A stretch of 64,000 bases of DNA from Candidatus Poribacteria bacterium. Lineage in GTDB: Bacteria > Poribacteria > WGA-4E > JAJDTR01. The first letter of the stretch is position 1; each line of letters begins with the position of its first letter. The notes under the pieces were generated by a model. That model was not told where the DNA came from, ran no database searches, and was given only the letters and a program-made list of their open reading frames with translations. Of the stretch, positions 18,668 through 27,509 are shown in pieces. The stretch is taken from assembly GCA_028820655.1 (NCBI GenBank), contig JAPPIK010000040.1, positions 1 through 64,000 of the forward strand, in the 5' to 3' direction. The translations under genes were made by a program, and so were the position numbers.

Positions 18668-18879
18668 ACCTAATCGTAATCACGAGAATAGTTCGCCTGA
18701 AAATATAATGCACCCATTGTTTTATCTTCCCAATTTTACTTTTATGCATCATGCAAACGAAACTGCTAACAAATACATGCCATTCTAAATGAACTTGGGG
18801 ACATTCTTAATACAGTCTGTACGCTCTGTTCGACAGTATTGTTCTTTACCATTCCTCGATCAATTTTACGTTCTCCGCA

Positions 18880-19866
18880 TCACATTTCACGTAGCTCAAT
18901 CCACTTTCCGGTACGCGCCGCTTCGGTTACGGCATCAATGACGCGCATATTCCGACGGGCATTTTCCAGTCCAACCAGCGGCGGTTGTCCGGCCTCCAAC
19001 GATTCGCACAGATCGAACATCTCCGCCGAATAAGGATTAACCCCCGTTAGGTTGACGGCTTCTCCGTTTAACAGGAACTCGCAGCAACCGTCTCCGTTGC
19101 TCCATGCACGCGGGACTAGAATCGTTCCCTTCGTGCCGACCACCTCATAAGACTCCCGAGTGCTCCAACCGAAACCGCAATCGAATTGAGCGAAGACACC
19201 TTCGCCAAAAGCCAAGGTACCGACCATCGTCTCCCAAGCGTTGCTTACGGGTTCAAATGTTCCGCACGCCCAAGCCGCCTTTGGCTCGACATTGACGAGA
19301 TGGCGAATCACGTCGACACAATAACAGCCTAAAACCCTCGCCGCACCGCCCCCGAGATCGTCGTGAAAGCGCCAGTTCGTCCGATCCGTCAGCGCTGTCG
19401 ACAAGGTCGATCGGATAAACCTTACGTCTCCAATTGCGCCATCATTAACGTGTTGTTTTACCGCGAGAGTCAACGGGTGATGCCTGTACACCAGCCCTTC
19501 CGTCAGTTGGACGCCCGCCTTCTCGGTAACCTGAATCATCAACTCGACATCATTGGCGTTCATGGCGATCGGCGCTTCACACAGTATCGCTCGAACGCCG
19601 TTGCGAATCCCCTCCAAGATTATCTCCAAGTGCGCGCTGGGAGTTGTCCCGATCACCACTATGTCCGGCTGCTGCTTTTCGAGCATGGTTCGCGCGTCCT
19701 TGTAGGTATGCTTAACCTCGAACGCATTGGCAAAACTTGCAAGCGCTTCAAACTTCGTGTCGCAGGCGGCTACCAGATTGATTTCGGGAAGGTTTTTCCA
19801 TGCGCTGGCGTGAACCTTGGAAATTTCGCCGCATCCAATGATGGCAACGCGATATGTCGATTTCAT
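18880..19866 (-). CDS. Gfo/Idh/MocA family oxidoreductase with altered EKP motif
   Basis: A 328-residue NAD(P)-dependent sugar oxidoreductase homolog. The Rossmann domain opens with RVAIIGCGEISKVH, followed by VAACD and the usual GTTPSAHLEIILEGIRNG. The catalytic EKP motif reads EAP (Glu97-Ala98-Pro99), so the lysine that normally helps proton transfer is missing. The C-terminal domain has RVLGCYCVDVIRHL, typical of the xylose-dehydrogenase-like branch. The frame is open further upstream to 20211, but ATG 19866 begins the Rossmann strand. Activity is uncertain without the lysine. The gene lies in its own unit. Confidence 0.85.
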   Translation of the reverse strand: MKSTYRVAIIGCGEISKVHASAWKNLPEINLVAACDTKFEALASFANAFEVKHTYKDARTMLEKQQPDIVVIGTTPSAHLEIILEGIRNGVRAILCEAPIAMNANDVELMIQVTEKAGVQLTEGLVYRHHPLTLAVKQHVNDGAIGDVRFIRSTLSTALTDRTNWRFHDDLGGGAARVLGCYCVDVIRHLVNVEPKAAWACGTFEPVSNAWETMVGTLAFGEGVFAQFDCGFGWSTRESYEVVGTKGTILVPRAWSNGDGCCEFLLNGEAVNLTGVNPYSAEMFDLCESLEAGQPPLVGLENARRNMRVIDAVTEAARTGKWIELREM

Positions 19867-20189
19867 GGTTAGCACTCTATGTGTGAACAGACAGGAGCAG
19901 GCAGGGAAAAGCCAGCTCACATTAAACGCGGCTGGCAACCGTGGGCAAGGGACCACTATCGGAGTCGCTATTTTCTTCCTTGATCCCACAGTAATAAAAC
20001 TTGAGTTGAGAAATGAACCTAGGTGGGAGGATGAGGACAAAACGTCCAAGGACGTAGAATTTGGTGGGAAGAAACTGACGCTCTTATCGCCGGATGAGTA
20101 CATGAATCCCAATTGACTAAGAGACTCTTCCGTAGAGCGTGCGGCGTTTGGTTGTTTTGCACGGCTTAACTGCCGGATCCGGGTATCGC
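19867..20189. other. Intergenic region with an unassigned open frame
   Basis: 323 bases between two minus-strand genes. On the plus strand a frame (about 19960-20116) encodes FLDPTVIKLELRNEPRW, then VEFGGKKLTLLSPDEYM, which looks protein-like but has no start or family that I can name. It may be the remnant of a lost gene. Nothing else is recognised. Confidence 0.35.
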
Positions 20190-20375
20190 TCAGGTCGATC
20201 CGGTGTCGCATGCCGCGGACTTATCGGTTCCGAGGGATGCAAATGGGGCAAATACTTTTGCCGTCTCGAATGAATCACACTCCGGACATGCAAGTTCGGT
20301 GTCCAATTCATTGATGCTTTGCAGCACTTCAAATTTTGACTCGCAGGTTTTGCATTGATACTCATAAAGTGGCAT
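20190..20375 (-). CDS. FmdB-family zinc-ribbon protein
   Basis: A 61-residue protein with the FmdB pattern: MPLYEYQCKTCESKFE at the N-terminus and a second cysteine pair in ACPECDS, giving CxxC-n-CxxC for one zinc. Such small regulators are widespread, and their targets are mostly unknown. It begins 40 bases after the end of the HTH/zinc-ribbon gene on the same strand and probably shares its transcript. Length and motif are typical. Confidence 0.85.
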   Translation of the reverse strand: MPLYEYQCKTCESKFEVLQSINELDTELACPECDSFETAKVFAPFASLGTDKSAACDTGST

Positions 20376-20415
20376 TGCGTCCTACCTCCACGATCTATTG
20401 CAATCGGGTGAACTT

Positions 20416-20697
20416 TTATGCGTCCTGAATCTGAAAGAGCGGCGGCTTTAACCACGTGCCCTTGCACTTCGGACATCGTGACGGTGTCTTAATCTTACGC
20501 CTATCTCTGAACGTGAACCTGCATTTCTGGCAGTGGGCCGGTACAATAACCAATCGCGCTTGAGGCCGAATGGACTTCTCGATGTGCGGAATATCTTCGA
20601 GAATCTCCTTGATGTGCACTTTCAAGAATATCGAGAGATCCTGCAACGAGAGCGTCTCGCCCCGAAGAATTTCGATAATCTCTTGGCGTCTGGTCAC
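20416..20697 (-). CDS. Predicted HTH regulator fused to a zinc ribbon
   Basis: A 93-residue protein. The N-terminal half (TRRQEIIEILRGETLSLQDL) looks like a winged-helix DNA-binding domain. The C-terminal half has two CxxC pairs, HCQKCRFTF and RCPKCKGTW, forming a zinc ribbon. This matches the small predicted regulators with HTH plus Zn ribbon that are best known from archaea (COG3357-like). The start is a GTG (20695-20697) three bases after the stop of the large CARDB/YdjY gene, indicating translational coupling. Targets are unknown. Confidence 0.7.
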   Translation of the reverse strand: MTRRQEIIEILRGETLSLQDLSIFLKVHIKEILEDIPHIEKSIRPQARLVIVPAHCQKCRFTFRDRRKIKTPSRCPKCKGTWLKPPLFQIQDA

Positions 20698-20700
20698 GCG

Positions 20701-23187
20701 TTAACCTTCTCCCAGCGCGCCGTTTTTCCGCTCGGGTTCATCGGTACGCCTGCCGCCCACCCTCTCCGCAATCGGATGGATAATCACCTTCACTTCCGTA
20801 CCTTTGGCTGGAATTACGTCGCCGTTGACGCGGTAAGTTCGATCATCCGTGCCGCCCGAAAGCGTGTGATTGAAAATTGAGTCCGGATCACGATAAACGG
20901 CGATGATGTTGTGGTGTACCTGGGGCGTAAATTGAATGTTGTTAATGAGGCGTCCTCCGGTGAAAACCCAGTTCGTTCTTTGCATCGGACGACCTTCAAA
21001 CGCGTTCCAAAGCAGATTTTCGGCTCGCTGTCGAACCACTTCTTCGCCCTGCTTCCATTCCACCCAGATTTCCGCTCGGTCACCTTTAGGAGTGTGCGGG
21101 TCGCCGACTACGGTAAGGTTCATGCCCGGATCCATGCCGAGCCCAGCCCCGAGTGCAAGGAAGATGTGAATCGGTTCGGAATTAAGCATCAGAACGCTCT
21201 CGTGGGTCTTGCCGAGTTTACCGCAGGCAAAAAACTCGATAATGGTATCGCCGTTAATGATGTTGATTTCACCCGTAATAGTGACTTCGCGCTTGTTCAC
21301 GTCGAAAACCACGTCCCCGATTTGGAAACGTCCCTCCCCGATTTCACGGGGTTTTGCCAATGCAGGGTCCGTCGCAGCCATCGTTTTGGGATAGATAGTC
21401 AACTCCTGAGAATCGGCGTTGTTCTCCCTATCAAGGTCCTCAATTTGATTATCGGGATCGACCACAACGTAGATTTGATGCGTTCCTTCGGTCTGCGGCG
21501 CCCAATTTATGGATACGGTGGTCTCCCGGAGTTTCGGTGAGAAGATTGCTTCTTGAACGGCGATTTTCTCTCCGCCGTCCTCCGGTGGGTAGTCGTAAAA
21601 GTGGAGAGGAACAATCCCGTCAAGAGGTGCGCCCGTGTTGGTCAACGTCAGGCTAATTCGTGTCGGTTCACCGACGCGAGGTGAAGGCGGAGAAAAACGA
21701 ATACTGCGCGGAGCCACGCCCAGATTTGGTCGAGTCGCTTCCGGAAGTTCGCGGCTCAATAACATCAGTGCAAAACAGGTTGCGGAAGCGTCGCCCTCTT
21801 GGTCTGCCCATCGCCCGTCATCTTCCTGTCGAGCGACGAGCATATTAGAGAATTCCCGATACCAACTGTGACCGGCAAGTGTTGTCAGTTCCGGCGGGAT
21901 GTCGGCGAAGCGTTGAAGAGAGAGAAGATAGAAGTAAAGCCACGCATTTGATCCGGGGTTTCGAGTCACCGACCAATGTTTGTTGATCCACGCTAACCCT
22001 TTCCTAATTTGCGCATCCTCAATAGACGCTCCACAAGCGCGAAGTATCCAAAGCCCGGTTGCGGTCATACTGCCATAGTCGCCAGCTGCCCAAGGCGAGC
22101 CGTCCTCAACGAGATTGTAGAGCCAGCCCCCGGTGTCCGTCTGATTACTTCGAATCCATTTTTCGGCGCGGTCCCACGTCTCTTGAGGAACTTTCAAGCC
22201 CCACTGCTTCCCCGCGTAAAGCGCGTAGACTACCATATTTGTATGTGCGCCGTTAGCCGTAAATCCATGCCCCCAACCACCGTCGTCCCTAGGATCTTCA
22301 AAGCCGCTCCCCTTCAATGGGAGTTGGGTTTCTACAAGTTTGTTAACGGCAAATTGGGCGCGTTCCCGGTAACTGTCATCATCGGCCGCAACCAAGATGG
22401 GTAGAATAGCCGCATAGTGATAGACGGTGAAGTCATTCCAGTCCGATTCCATGAGGAATTTAAGTGCATTTGCCACCACGGGGTGTGATTGATCCAAACC
22501 GGCGGAGAATAGCCCCTGTAATGCGAGAGCCGTTTCCTGTTTGCTGTCCTCGCCGTACTCCCAAGCCGGACCGGGGACGAGATCTTCGGGCAATCCTTTA
22601 ACCGTAGCACCGCATATCACGCAGGTTGAAACAATCTGAATCTCGGTACCGCATTGCAGACAAGTGCGGCTATGTTTTCCCCGCTGCGACTCTATCCACT
22701 CTGCACCCTTCCGGATAGCCGCTTGAATCTGCTCGGGTGTTGCTTGGGGAAAGGTGACGGGTGTGGCGGTTATGGAGATGTGGGTGATATTGTCATCCCA
22801 ATTGGATTCGTGGATTCTTTTTTCGCCGGACGGATTTACAACAGCGTAAATTGTGGTTGTGCCCGCGGGTGGACGCCATTGCGCCTTTATGTCGTCAGAT
22901 TCACCCGGCTCCAGACCCAGAATGACGTCCTTGCATAGGATTTGAAGCGAGTCTGTGGCGGGGTCCCCTTCGTAGAGCTTGACAATAAGATCTTCGTTGA
23001 GGGTTGGCGCCGCCTGCCCGACATTGTCGACGCGAACGTTGATTGTAATCTCTTCGCCTTCGACCGGATCCGAATTTGAAAAGGTGATGCTTGCGGTATT
23101 AACAGCGAAATTGGGCAGATCCGGTTGCTGCGCATGCGCACCGAAATCACCCAAAAGGAAGATGAAGAAAAGGTAGTATTTACACAT
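20701..23187 (-). CDS. Secreted CARDB / zinc-ribbon / alpha-toroid / YdjY-like multidomain protein
   Basis: The 828-residue exported protein has a signal peptide (1-19). A first CARDB-like adhesion domain follows (about 25-135, VDNVGQAAPTL...NWDDNI). Next is a small insert with Cys176/Cys179 and Cys189/Cys192 that looks like a zinc ribbon. A prenyltransferase/squalene-cyclase-like toroid comes after it (about 205-480, with GGWGHGF, DTGGWLYN and DDGRWADQEGDA). A second CARDB domain (about 500-615, DRENNADSQ) and a YdjY-like domain near 640-745 (FFACGKLGKTHESVLML) complete it. A catalytic role for the toroid is not shown; the aspartate-rich cyclase motif was not found. It is translationally coupled to the HTH/zinc-ribbon gene. 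AAGGAG precedes ATG 23187. Confidence 0.75.
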   Translation of the reverse strand: MCKYYLFFIFLLGDFGAHAQQPDLPNFAVNTASITFSNSDPVEGEEITINVRVDNVGQAAPTLNEDLIVKLYEGDPATDSLQILCKDVILGLEPGESDDIKAQWRPPAGTTTIYAVVNPSGEKRIHESNWDDNITHISITATPVTFPQATPEQIQAAIRKGAEWIESQRGKHSRTCLQCGTEIQIVSTCVICGATVKGLPEDLVPGPAWEYGEDSKQETALALQGLFSAGLDQSHPVVANALKFLMESDWNDFTVYHYAAILPILVAADDDSYRERAQFAVNKLVETQLPLKGSGFEDPRDDGGWGHGFTANGAHTNMVVYALYAGKQWGLKVPQETWDRAEKWIRSNQTDTGGWLYNLVEDGSPWAAGDYGSMTATGLWILRACGASIEDAQIRKGLAWINKHWSVTRNPGSNAWLYFYLLSLQRFADIPPELTTLAGHSWYREFSNMLVARQEDDGRWADQEGDASATCFALMLLSRELPEATRPNLGVAPRSIRFSPPSPRVGEPTRISLTLTNTGAPLDGIVPLHFYDYPPEDGGEKIAVQEAIFSPKLRETTVSINWAPQTEGTHQIYVVVDPDNQIEDLDRENNADSQELTIYPKTMAATDPALAKPREIGEGRFQIGDVVFDVNKREVTITGEINIINGDTIIEFFACGKLGKTHESVLMLNSEPIHIFLALGAGLGMDPGMNLTVVGDPHTPKGDRAEIWVEWKQGEEVVRQRAENLLWNAFEGRPMQRTNWVFTGGRLINNIQFTPQVHHNIIAVYRDPDSIFNHTLSGGTDDRTYRVNGDVIPAKGTEVKVIIHPIAERVGGRRTDEPERKNGALGEG

Positions 23188-23278
23188 GAGACTCCTTATG
23201 AAACAACAGATCGGTTTTCAATCATAACCGCGCACCCAATCTACTTTCCCACTCTTCGACCCTCTCAATTTTCTAGCG

Positions 23279-24250
23279 CTACTGCCCTTCCCAATTCCCG
23301 ACGGAGACATGAGACGGCATAAGAATCGGTCGACCAAACAGTTTTTGTCCCGAGGCCGAGAATTTGGAAACTTCGCCTTGAAAAGTGGAACCTATCTGGT
23401 CGGCGACCCAGACCCCGCCATCAGTGCCGTCGACGGCAATCGCGAGAACCGCCATGCCCGCCGGAACTTCCATGGTTTTTTGACCGCTTGAAGAGAGTTT
23501 AACCAGCATTGAGGCGTTGGAAACTAACCACAGGCTCCCATCCTTGACATTGACCTGCGGGGAGGTCGGCTTGGAGATGTCGATGATGCGGAGCAACTCT
23601 TGCCCTGTAGGGCTAAGTTTGACCAGCACGCTTGCCTGAGTATCCGCCACCCACGCATTTCCCGTCTTTGGATTGACGGCGACAAACTTCGGCTCTTTGA
23701 GTTTTGGGCCTTGGGCAACAGCCGCGCCGTTAGCGTCGTACCGAGTGGCAGAACCCCGAGAGTCGGTAACCCAGCAACTGCCATCCGTGGGGTTTACATC
23801 GACTTCGGGTTCGTGAACGCCCGTTATCTCGGCGAGGACTTGGCTGCCATCCGCAGAGATCTTCTTGACGACGCTCTTCCCGCCGATCCATACCGTGCCA
23901 TCACCGGGATTGATCGAGATCGACCGCGCGCCCGGGATACCCGAAATGGTTTTGAACATTTCATTTTCGTCGGTCGCCGCGGGATCGTATCTAAAGGCCG
24001 CGTTTGCGGCGGACACGGAGATCCACACCACTCCGTTTTTCGGATTCACTTCCGCCGACTGCGCTTGCGTCAACCCCGGGATGCCTGCCGGATCAACTGA
24101 ACCGTCTGCGTGGAGTTTGCGAACGGTGTCTCCGCCGCTAACTACCCAACACTCACCGTTGTAAGCAGCGTACGAATGTGTTAGTGGAAAACTCGAGAAT
24201 ATGGCAAGGGCAATCAGTGCTTTGAGGTGCGAGAAACGTCGTCGAATCAT
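23279..24250 (-). CDS. Secreted NHL/SMP-30-like beta-propeller protein
   Basis: The 323-residue product has a signal peptide ending near THSYAA. About six repeats of a propeller blade follow, each with a core like VNPKTGNAWVADT or VNPKNGVVWISVS. Such propellers serve as protein- or ligand-binding platforms, or as lactonase-like enzymes; no metal site could be assigned, so no reaction is suggested. A GGAGAAAG site precedes ATG 24250. It lies 91 bases upstream of the CARDB/YdjY gene on the same strand and may form an operon with it and the two zinc-ribbon genes. Confidence 0.75.
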   Translation of the reverse strand: MIRRRFSHLKALIALAIFSSFPLTHSYAAYNGECWVVSGGDTVRKLHADGSVDPAGIPGLTQAQSAEVNPKNGVVWISVSAANAAFRYDPAATDENEMFKTISGIPGARSISINPGDGTVWIGGKSVVKKISADGSQVLAEITGVHEPEVDVNPTDGSCWVTDSRGSATRYDANGAAVAQGPKLKEPKFVAVNPKTGNAWVADTQASVLVKLSPTGQELLRIIDISKPTSPQVNVKDGSLWLVSNASMLVKLSSSGQKTMEVPAGMAVLAIAVDGTDGGVWVADQIGSTFQGEVSKFSASGQKLFGRPILMPSHVSVGNWEGQ

Positions 24251-24804
24251 TATTCTTTCTCCAATTCACAAAAGGTCAATTCAGCGTGTGTTTTAAGCGT
24301 AAAGGGCTGTTTAGATGAAACGAAATCCTCAACGAAAAAGATTAACACATTCGACTGTGGATGTCCAAGCAATTTCAATGCCGTTCTCCGGGCGATGGAT
24401 TAATCTGATTTTACGCAGAAACTAACGCCAAAATTGACTGAAACTTGAACACGGCGACCAACTATTGAACAATCAGTAGGAGCGACCTCCGGGTCGGGCG
24501 TTCTCTCGCAATCTTTAAGAGCTTGTTTGAAAAGTGCAGTTTATCGGGTGCGCATCGCGCACCAACCTCTAATAGCCCCGGAGGGGCGGTAGGTGTGTAG
24601 AAAAGCCGGAATCCCGGCACCCAAGCCCCAGCGGGGCGACAGATAAATGGCAGGGAATTACAAAAACATACAAAAAACCTGTCTTCAATTGCTGAAAACA
24701 GTTTTGCTACCGATTATTCAAACAGGTTCTAATCATCGAATCGATTATCTTTCCGATTCGCGGTTTGCTGTGCAACACGTCTGACGAGTTGAAAGTATTG
24801 AATG
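24251..24804. other. Intergenic region holding the second MITE-like copy
   Basis: 554 bases between two minus-strand genes. The left part (24251-24517) holds only a short fragment of another repeat family (GTAGGAGCGACCTCC, near 24477). The right part contains the MITE-like element at 24518-24730. No gene is recognised. In other genomes a second ABC permease gene would be expected just left of 24805, and none is present. Confidence 0.6.
24518..24730. repeat. MITE-like dispersed repeat, copy 2 (complete)
   Basis: A 213-base non-coding element with imperfect terminal inverted repeats: AGAGCTTGTTTGAA at the left end and, on the other strand, AGAACCTGTTTGAA at the right end. Inside are a perfect GGTGCGC-ATC-GCGCACC hairpin and several GC blocks also found in the copy at 1-240. 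A TTA flanks each end, so a TA target duplication is conceivable. It sits immediately downstream of the ABC permease gene. Confidence 0.65.
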
Positions 24805-25869
24805 CTACCCGACGTTTAGTTTCCGCCGCTGTTCCCTGAAGCTGGAGACGCCGTAAATCAACACGAAGAAGATAATCGTCGCTTGAATAACGAACGTCAT
24901 CTTCGCGGAAATGCCCGCCATCTGCTGCATGGCATCCGAGCCTGTCTTTAACGCCCCAAACAGCAGGGACGACAGGATAACCCACAGCGGATGGAGTTTC
25001 GCCAATAGGGCGACAGCAATTGCCGTGTACCCGTACCCGGGCGAAAAGTTTAGAAACAGTCGTCGAGTGAGCGCGGTGAGTTCAATGGCGCCTCCCAGTC
25101 CGGCAAGCGCACCGCTGATGAAAAGCGCGAGAATCACGTTCTTGGAGATTGAGATTCCGGCTGCCTGAGCCGCTTTCGGATTGGCGCCCACGGCTCTGAT
25201 TTGATATCCCAATACGGTGCGAAACAGAACGATTGACAATATAATGGCGAGAGCAATCGCTAGCGGGAGACCGAGATGGAATCGCGTGTGTGGAATCAAG
25301 CGCGGCAGGTACGATGCGGCGGCAATCATGTCGCTTTGGGGACCGCGTTTCGCCGCCTCCTGTAACGGGCCGCCGTCGACCATATAACTCAGAAGATGGA
25401 TGGCGACGTAGTTCAGCATAATCGTGCTGATGACTTCCTGCACGCCGCGGTACACCTTTAGCAAAGCCGCAATCAACGCCCAGAACCCGCCTGCCGCCGC
25501 TCCCACGAGTAGAGTCAGCGGGATAGCGAGGACTGCTGGAAGATGCGGCGCGATTTGCATTCCGCACCATGTGGATGCGATAGCCCCGACCAAGAACTGG
25601 CCCTCCGCGCCGATATTCCATATACCGCAGCGGAACGAAAAGGCAACCGCCAAACCGGTGAGGAGGAAGGGCACACCTTTAATCAGCGTTTCCGCGATTC
25701 GCTGTCCGTTGCCGAACGCTCCAACGATCGCGACCCATAGTGCTTCCCACGGATTGTAGCTACAAAGCGCGAGGATGATCCCGTTGGTGACGAGCGTAGA
25801 GAGAAGGATGGCAAGCGGAAATAAAATCTGCCTCCGGCTTAGAGATGTGAACTTGGATAGGACGTTCAT
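24805..25869 (-). CDS. ABC transporter permease, BMP/nucleoside type
   Basis: A 354-residue integral membrane protein with about eight to ten hydrophobic helices, including FSFRCGIWNIGAEGQFLVGA and VGANPKAAQAAGI, which are typical of BmpA-linked sugar/nucleoside permeases. Its ATG overlaps the ATPase stop (ATGA), so the two are translationally coupled. Systems of this kind usually encode two permeases that form a heterodimer. Here only one is found, and the repeat region follows. The substrate is probably a nucleoside by family, not proven. Confidence 0.9.
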   Translation of the reverse strand: MNVLSKFTSLSRRQILFPLAILLSTLVTNGIILALCSYNPWEALWVAIVGAFGNGQRIAETLIKGVPFLLTGLAVAFSFRCGIWNIGAEGQFLVGAIASTWCGMQIAPHLPAVLAIPLTLLVGAAAGGFWALIAALLKVYRGVQEVISTIMLNYVAIHLLSYMVDGGPLQEAAKRGPQSDMIAAASYLPRLIPHTRFHLGLPLAIALAIILSIVLFRTVLGYQIRAVGANPKAAQAAGISISKNVILALFISGALAGLGGAIELTALTRRLFLNFSPGYGYTAIAVALLAKLHPLWVILSSLLFGALKTGSDAMQQMAGISAKMTFVIQATIIFFVLIYGVSSFREQRRKLNVG

Positions 25870-27383
25870 GGGTGGGTTTCGGCGCCCGTCATCAGCAACC
25901 CGAGGGCGGTCATATCGCTCCGCTTCGATGTGGCGTCGATCAGATTCCCGTTGGACATGACGAACACGCGGTCGCTTAGGGCTAACGCTTCATCGAGTTC
26001 CGTGGAGATCAGCAGCACCGCTTTTGACGCTTGCCGTTGCGCTATCAAGCTGTTATGCACGTATTCCGCCGCGTTAATATCCAGCCCTCGTGTGGGGTTG
26101 ACGGCGATTAACAGCGCCGGATTTCGCGAAATCTCACGAGCTAAAACAATCTTCTGCTGATTGCCTCCGGAAAGGGCATGCGCCTCAATATCCATGGAGG
26201 GTGTGCGTATGTCGTAGTTCCTAATCAAACGCTCCGAATCATCCCCTATTCCCGTTTTATCCAGAAGAATGCGCTTGCGATGCTCCCGGAGATGGTGCAC
26301 GTCAAGAATCAAATTTTCGCTTATTGAGAAGTTGACGACTAAACCGGCGCTTTGTCTATCGCCCGGTATGTACCCTACTCCCAGTCCTCGAATATCCGCG
26401 GTAGTCTTGTTCGTAATAGAAGTATCGAATAATCTGATGTCGCCGGAGATTACCTTACGCAGCCCGATTAGCGCTTCCGCCAACTCCACTTGACCGTTCC
26501 CATCTACCCCGGCTATTCCTACGATCTCCCCTCGGCGCACCTCGAGCGAAACGCCTTGAACCGCAATTTCGCCCTGATCTCCACGAATTTCAACATCCTG
26601 GACATTTAGCGCGGCATCGTCGGAAGCTACCTCCTCAATCAATTCCGTGTCGTCTTGCGAGACAGGTGGCTCATTCCCCATCATCTGCCGAGCGAGTTCT
26701 TCGGTCGAGGTGTCCGCCGTATTCGTCGCATATGTCTTGCTCCCGTTTCGCATCACGGTCACGCGATCGCTGATCGTCATGACCTCCTTCAATTTATGGC
26801 TGATGAAGATGATTGAACGACCATCAGCCTTTAGTCGTCCCAGGATAGAAAAGAGTTCGTCAACCTCTTGAGGGGCAAGCGCGGCGGTGGGCTCGTCAAG
26901 GATAAGAATTCGGGCGTCTGCCGCCAGCGCCTTAAGGATTTCCACACGTTGTTGAAGTCCGACCGGCAATTGCCAGATGTAAGCCTCCGGTTCAATGGCA
27001 AATCCGAACTGTTCGGACAACTCCCGTGTCTTCTGATTTGCTTCGTCTCTGCGGAACCGGAATCCTCGATCTCGGGTGCCGAGGGCCATGTTCTCCGCGA
27101 CAGTCAGGTTCTGGATGAGCAAGAAGTGTTGGTGAACCATACCGACGCCGTGGGTGATGGCGTCGCGCGGAGAGTCTAGTTGGGTGGGTTCACCGGAGAT
27201 TCTAATCTCCCCGGCATCTGGCTGGCGCAAGCCATAAATGAGATTCATCAAGGTGGATTTTCCCGCGCCGTTTTCACCCAAAACGGCATGGATCTCCCCT
27301 GCCTTTAGGTCGAAATCCACGTTGTCAACCGCGGCGAGATTCCCAAACCTCTTCGTAATGCCGTTCAGTTCAAGTAGAATCAT
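25866..27383 (-). CDS. ABC transporter ATPase with two nucleotide-binding domains, BMP/nucleoside type
   Basis: A 505-residue cytoplasmic ATPase with two ABC modules, as in sugar and nucleoside importers. The first has Walker A GENGAGKST, the signature LPVGLQQRVEIL and Walker B ILILDEPTAAL. The second has a degenerate Walker A (GVDGNGQVELAEAL) and the signature ALSGGNQQKIVLARE, a normal asymmetry in this family. It lies between the binding protein (126 bases upstream) and the permease (4-base overlap), so the three form one operon. Confidence 0.95.
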   Translation of the reverse strand: MILLELNGITKRFGNLAAVDNVDFDLKAGEIHAVLGENGAGKSTLMNLIYGLRQPDAGEIRISGEPTQLDSPRDAITHGVGMVHQHFLLIQNLTVAENMALGTRDRGFRFRRDEANQKTRELSEQFGFAIEPEAYIWQLPVGLQQRVEILKALAADARILILDEPTAALAPQEVDELFSILGRLKADGRSIIFISHKLKEVMTISDRVTVMRNGSKTYATNTADTSTEELARQMMGNEPPVSQDDTELIEEVASDDAALNVQDVEIRGDQGEIAVQGVSLEVRRGEIVGIAGVDGNGQVELAEALIGLRKVISGDIRLFDTSITNKTTADIRGLGVGYIPGDRQSAGLVVNFSISENLILDVHHLREHRKRILLDKTGIGDDSERLIRNYDIRTPSMDIEAHALSGGNQQKIVLAREISRNPALLIAVNPTRGLDINAAEYVHNSLIAQRQASKAVLLISTELDEALALSDRVFVMSNGNLIDATSKRSDMTALGLLMTGAETHP

Positions 27384-27509
27384 GTCTGTGGCGATGCGTA
27401 TTCCGCGGAATGAGGATGAAATCTCTTACCTATGCGAGGCAGTGAATCTGATTCTGGGATTTGCGTGCATGAAGTGTTGGCGAAGGCACGTGCAATAGCT
27501 AACCAGCCA

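Noticed and set aside
20911-21540. Plus-strand 209-codon frame across the CARDB/YdjY gene
   Set aside because: Antisense to a well-supported coding frame; it has no start signal and no domain.
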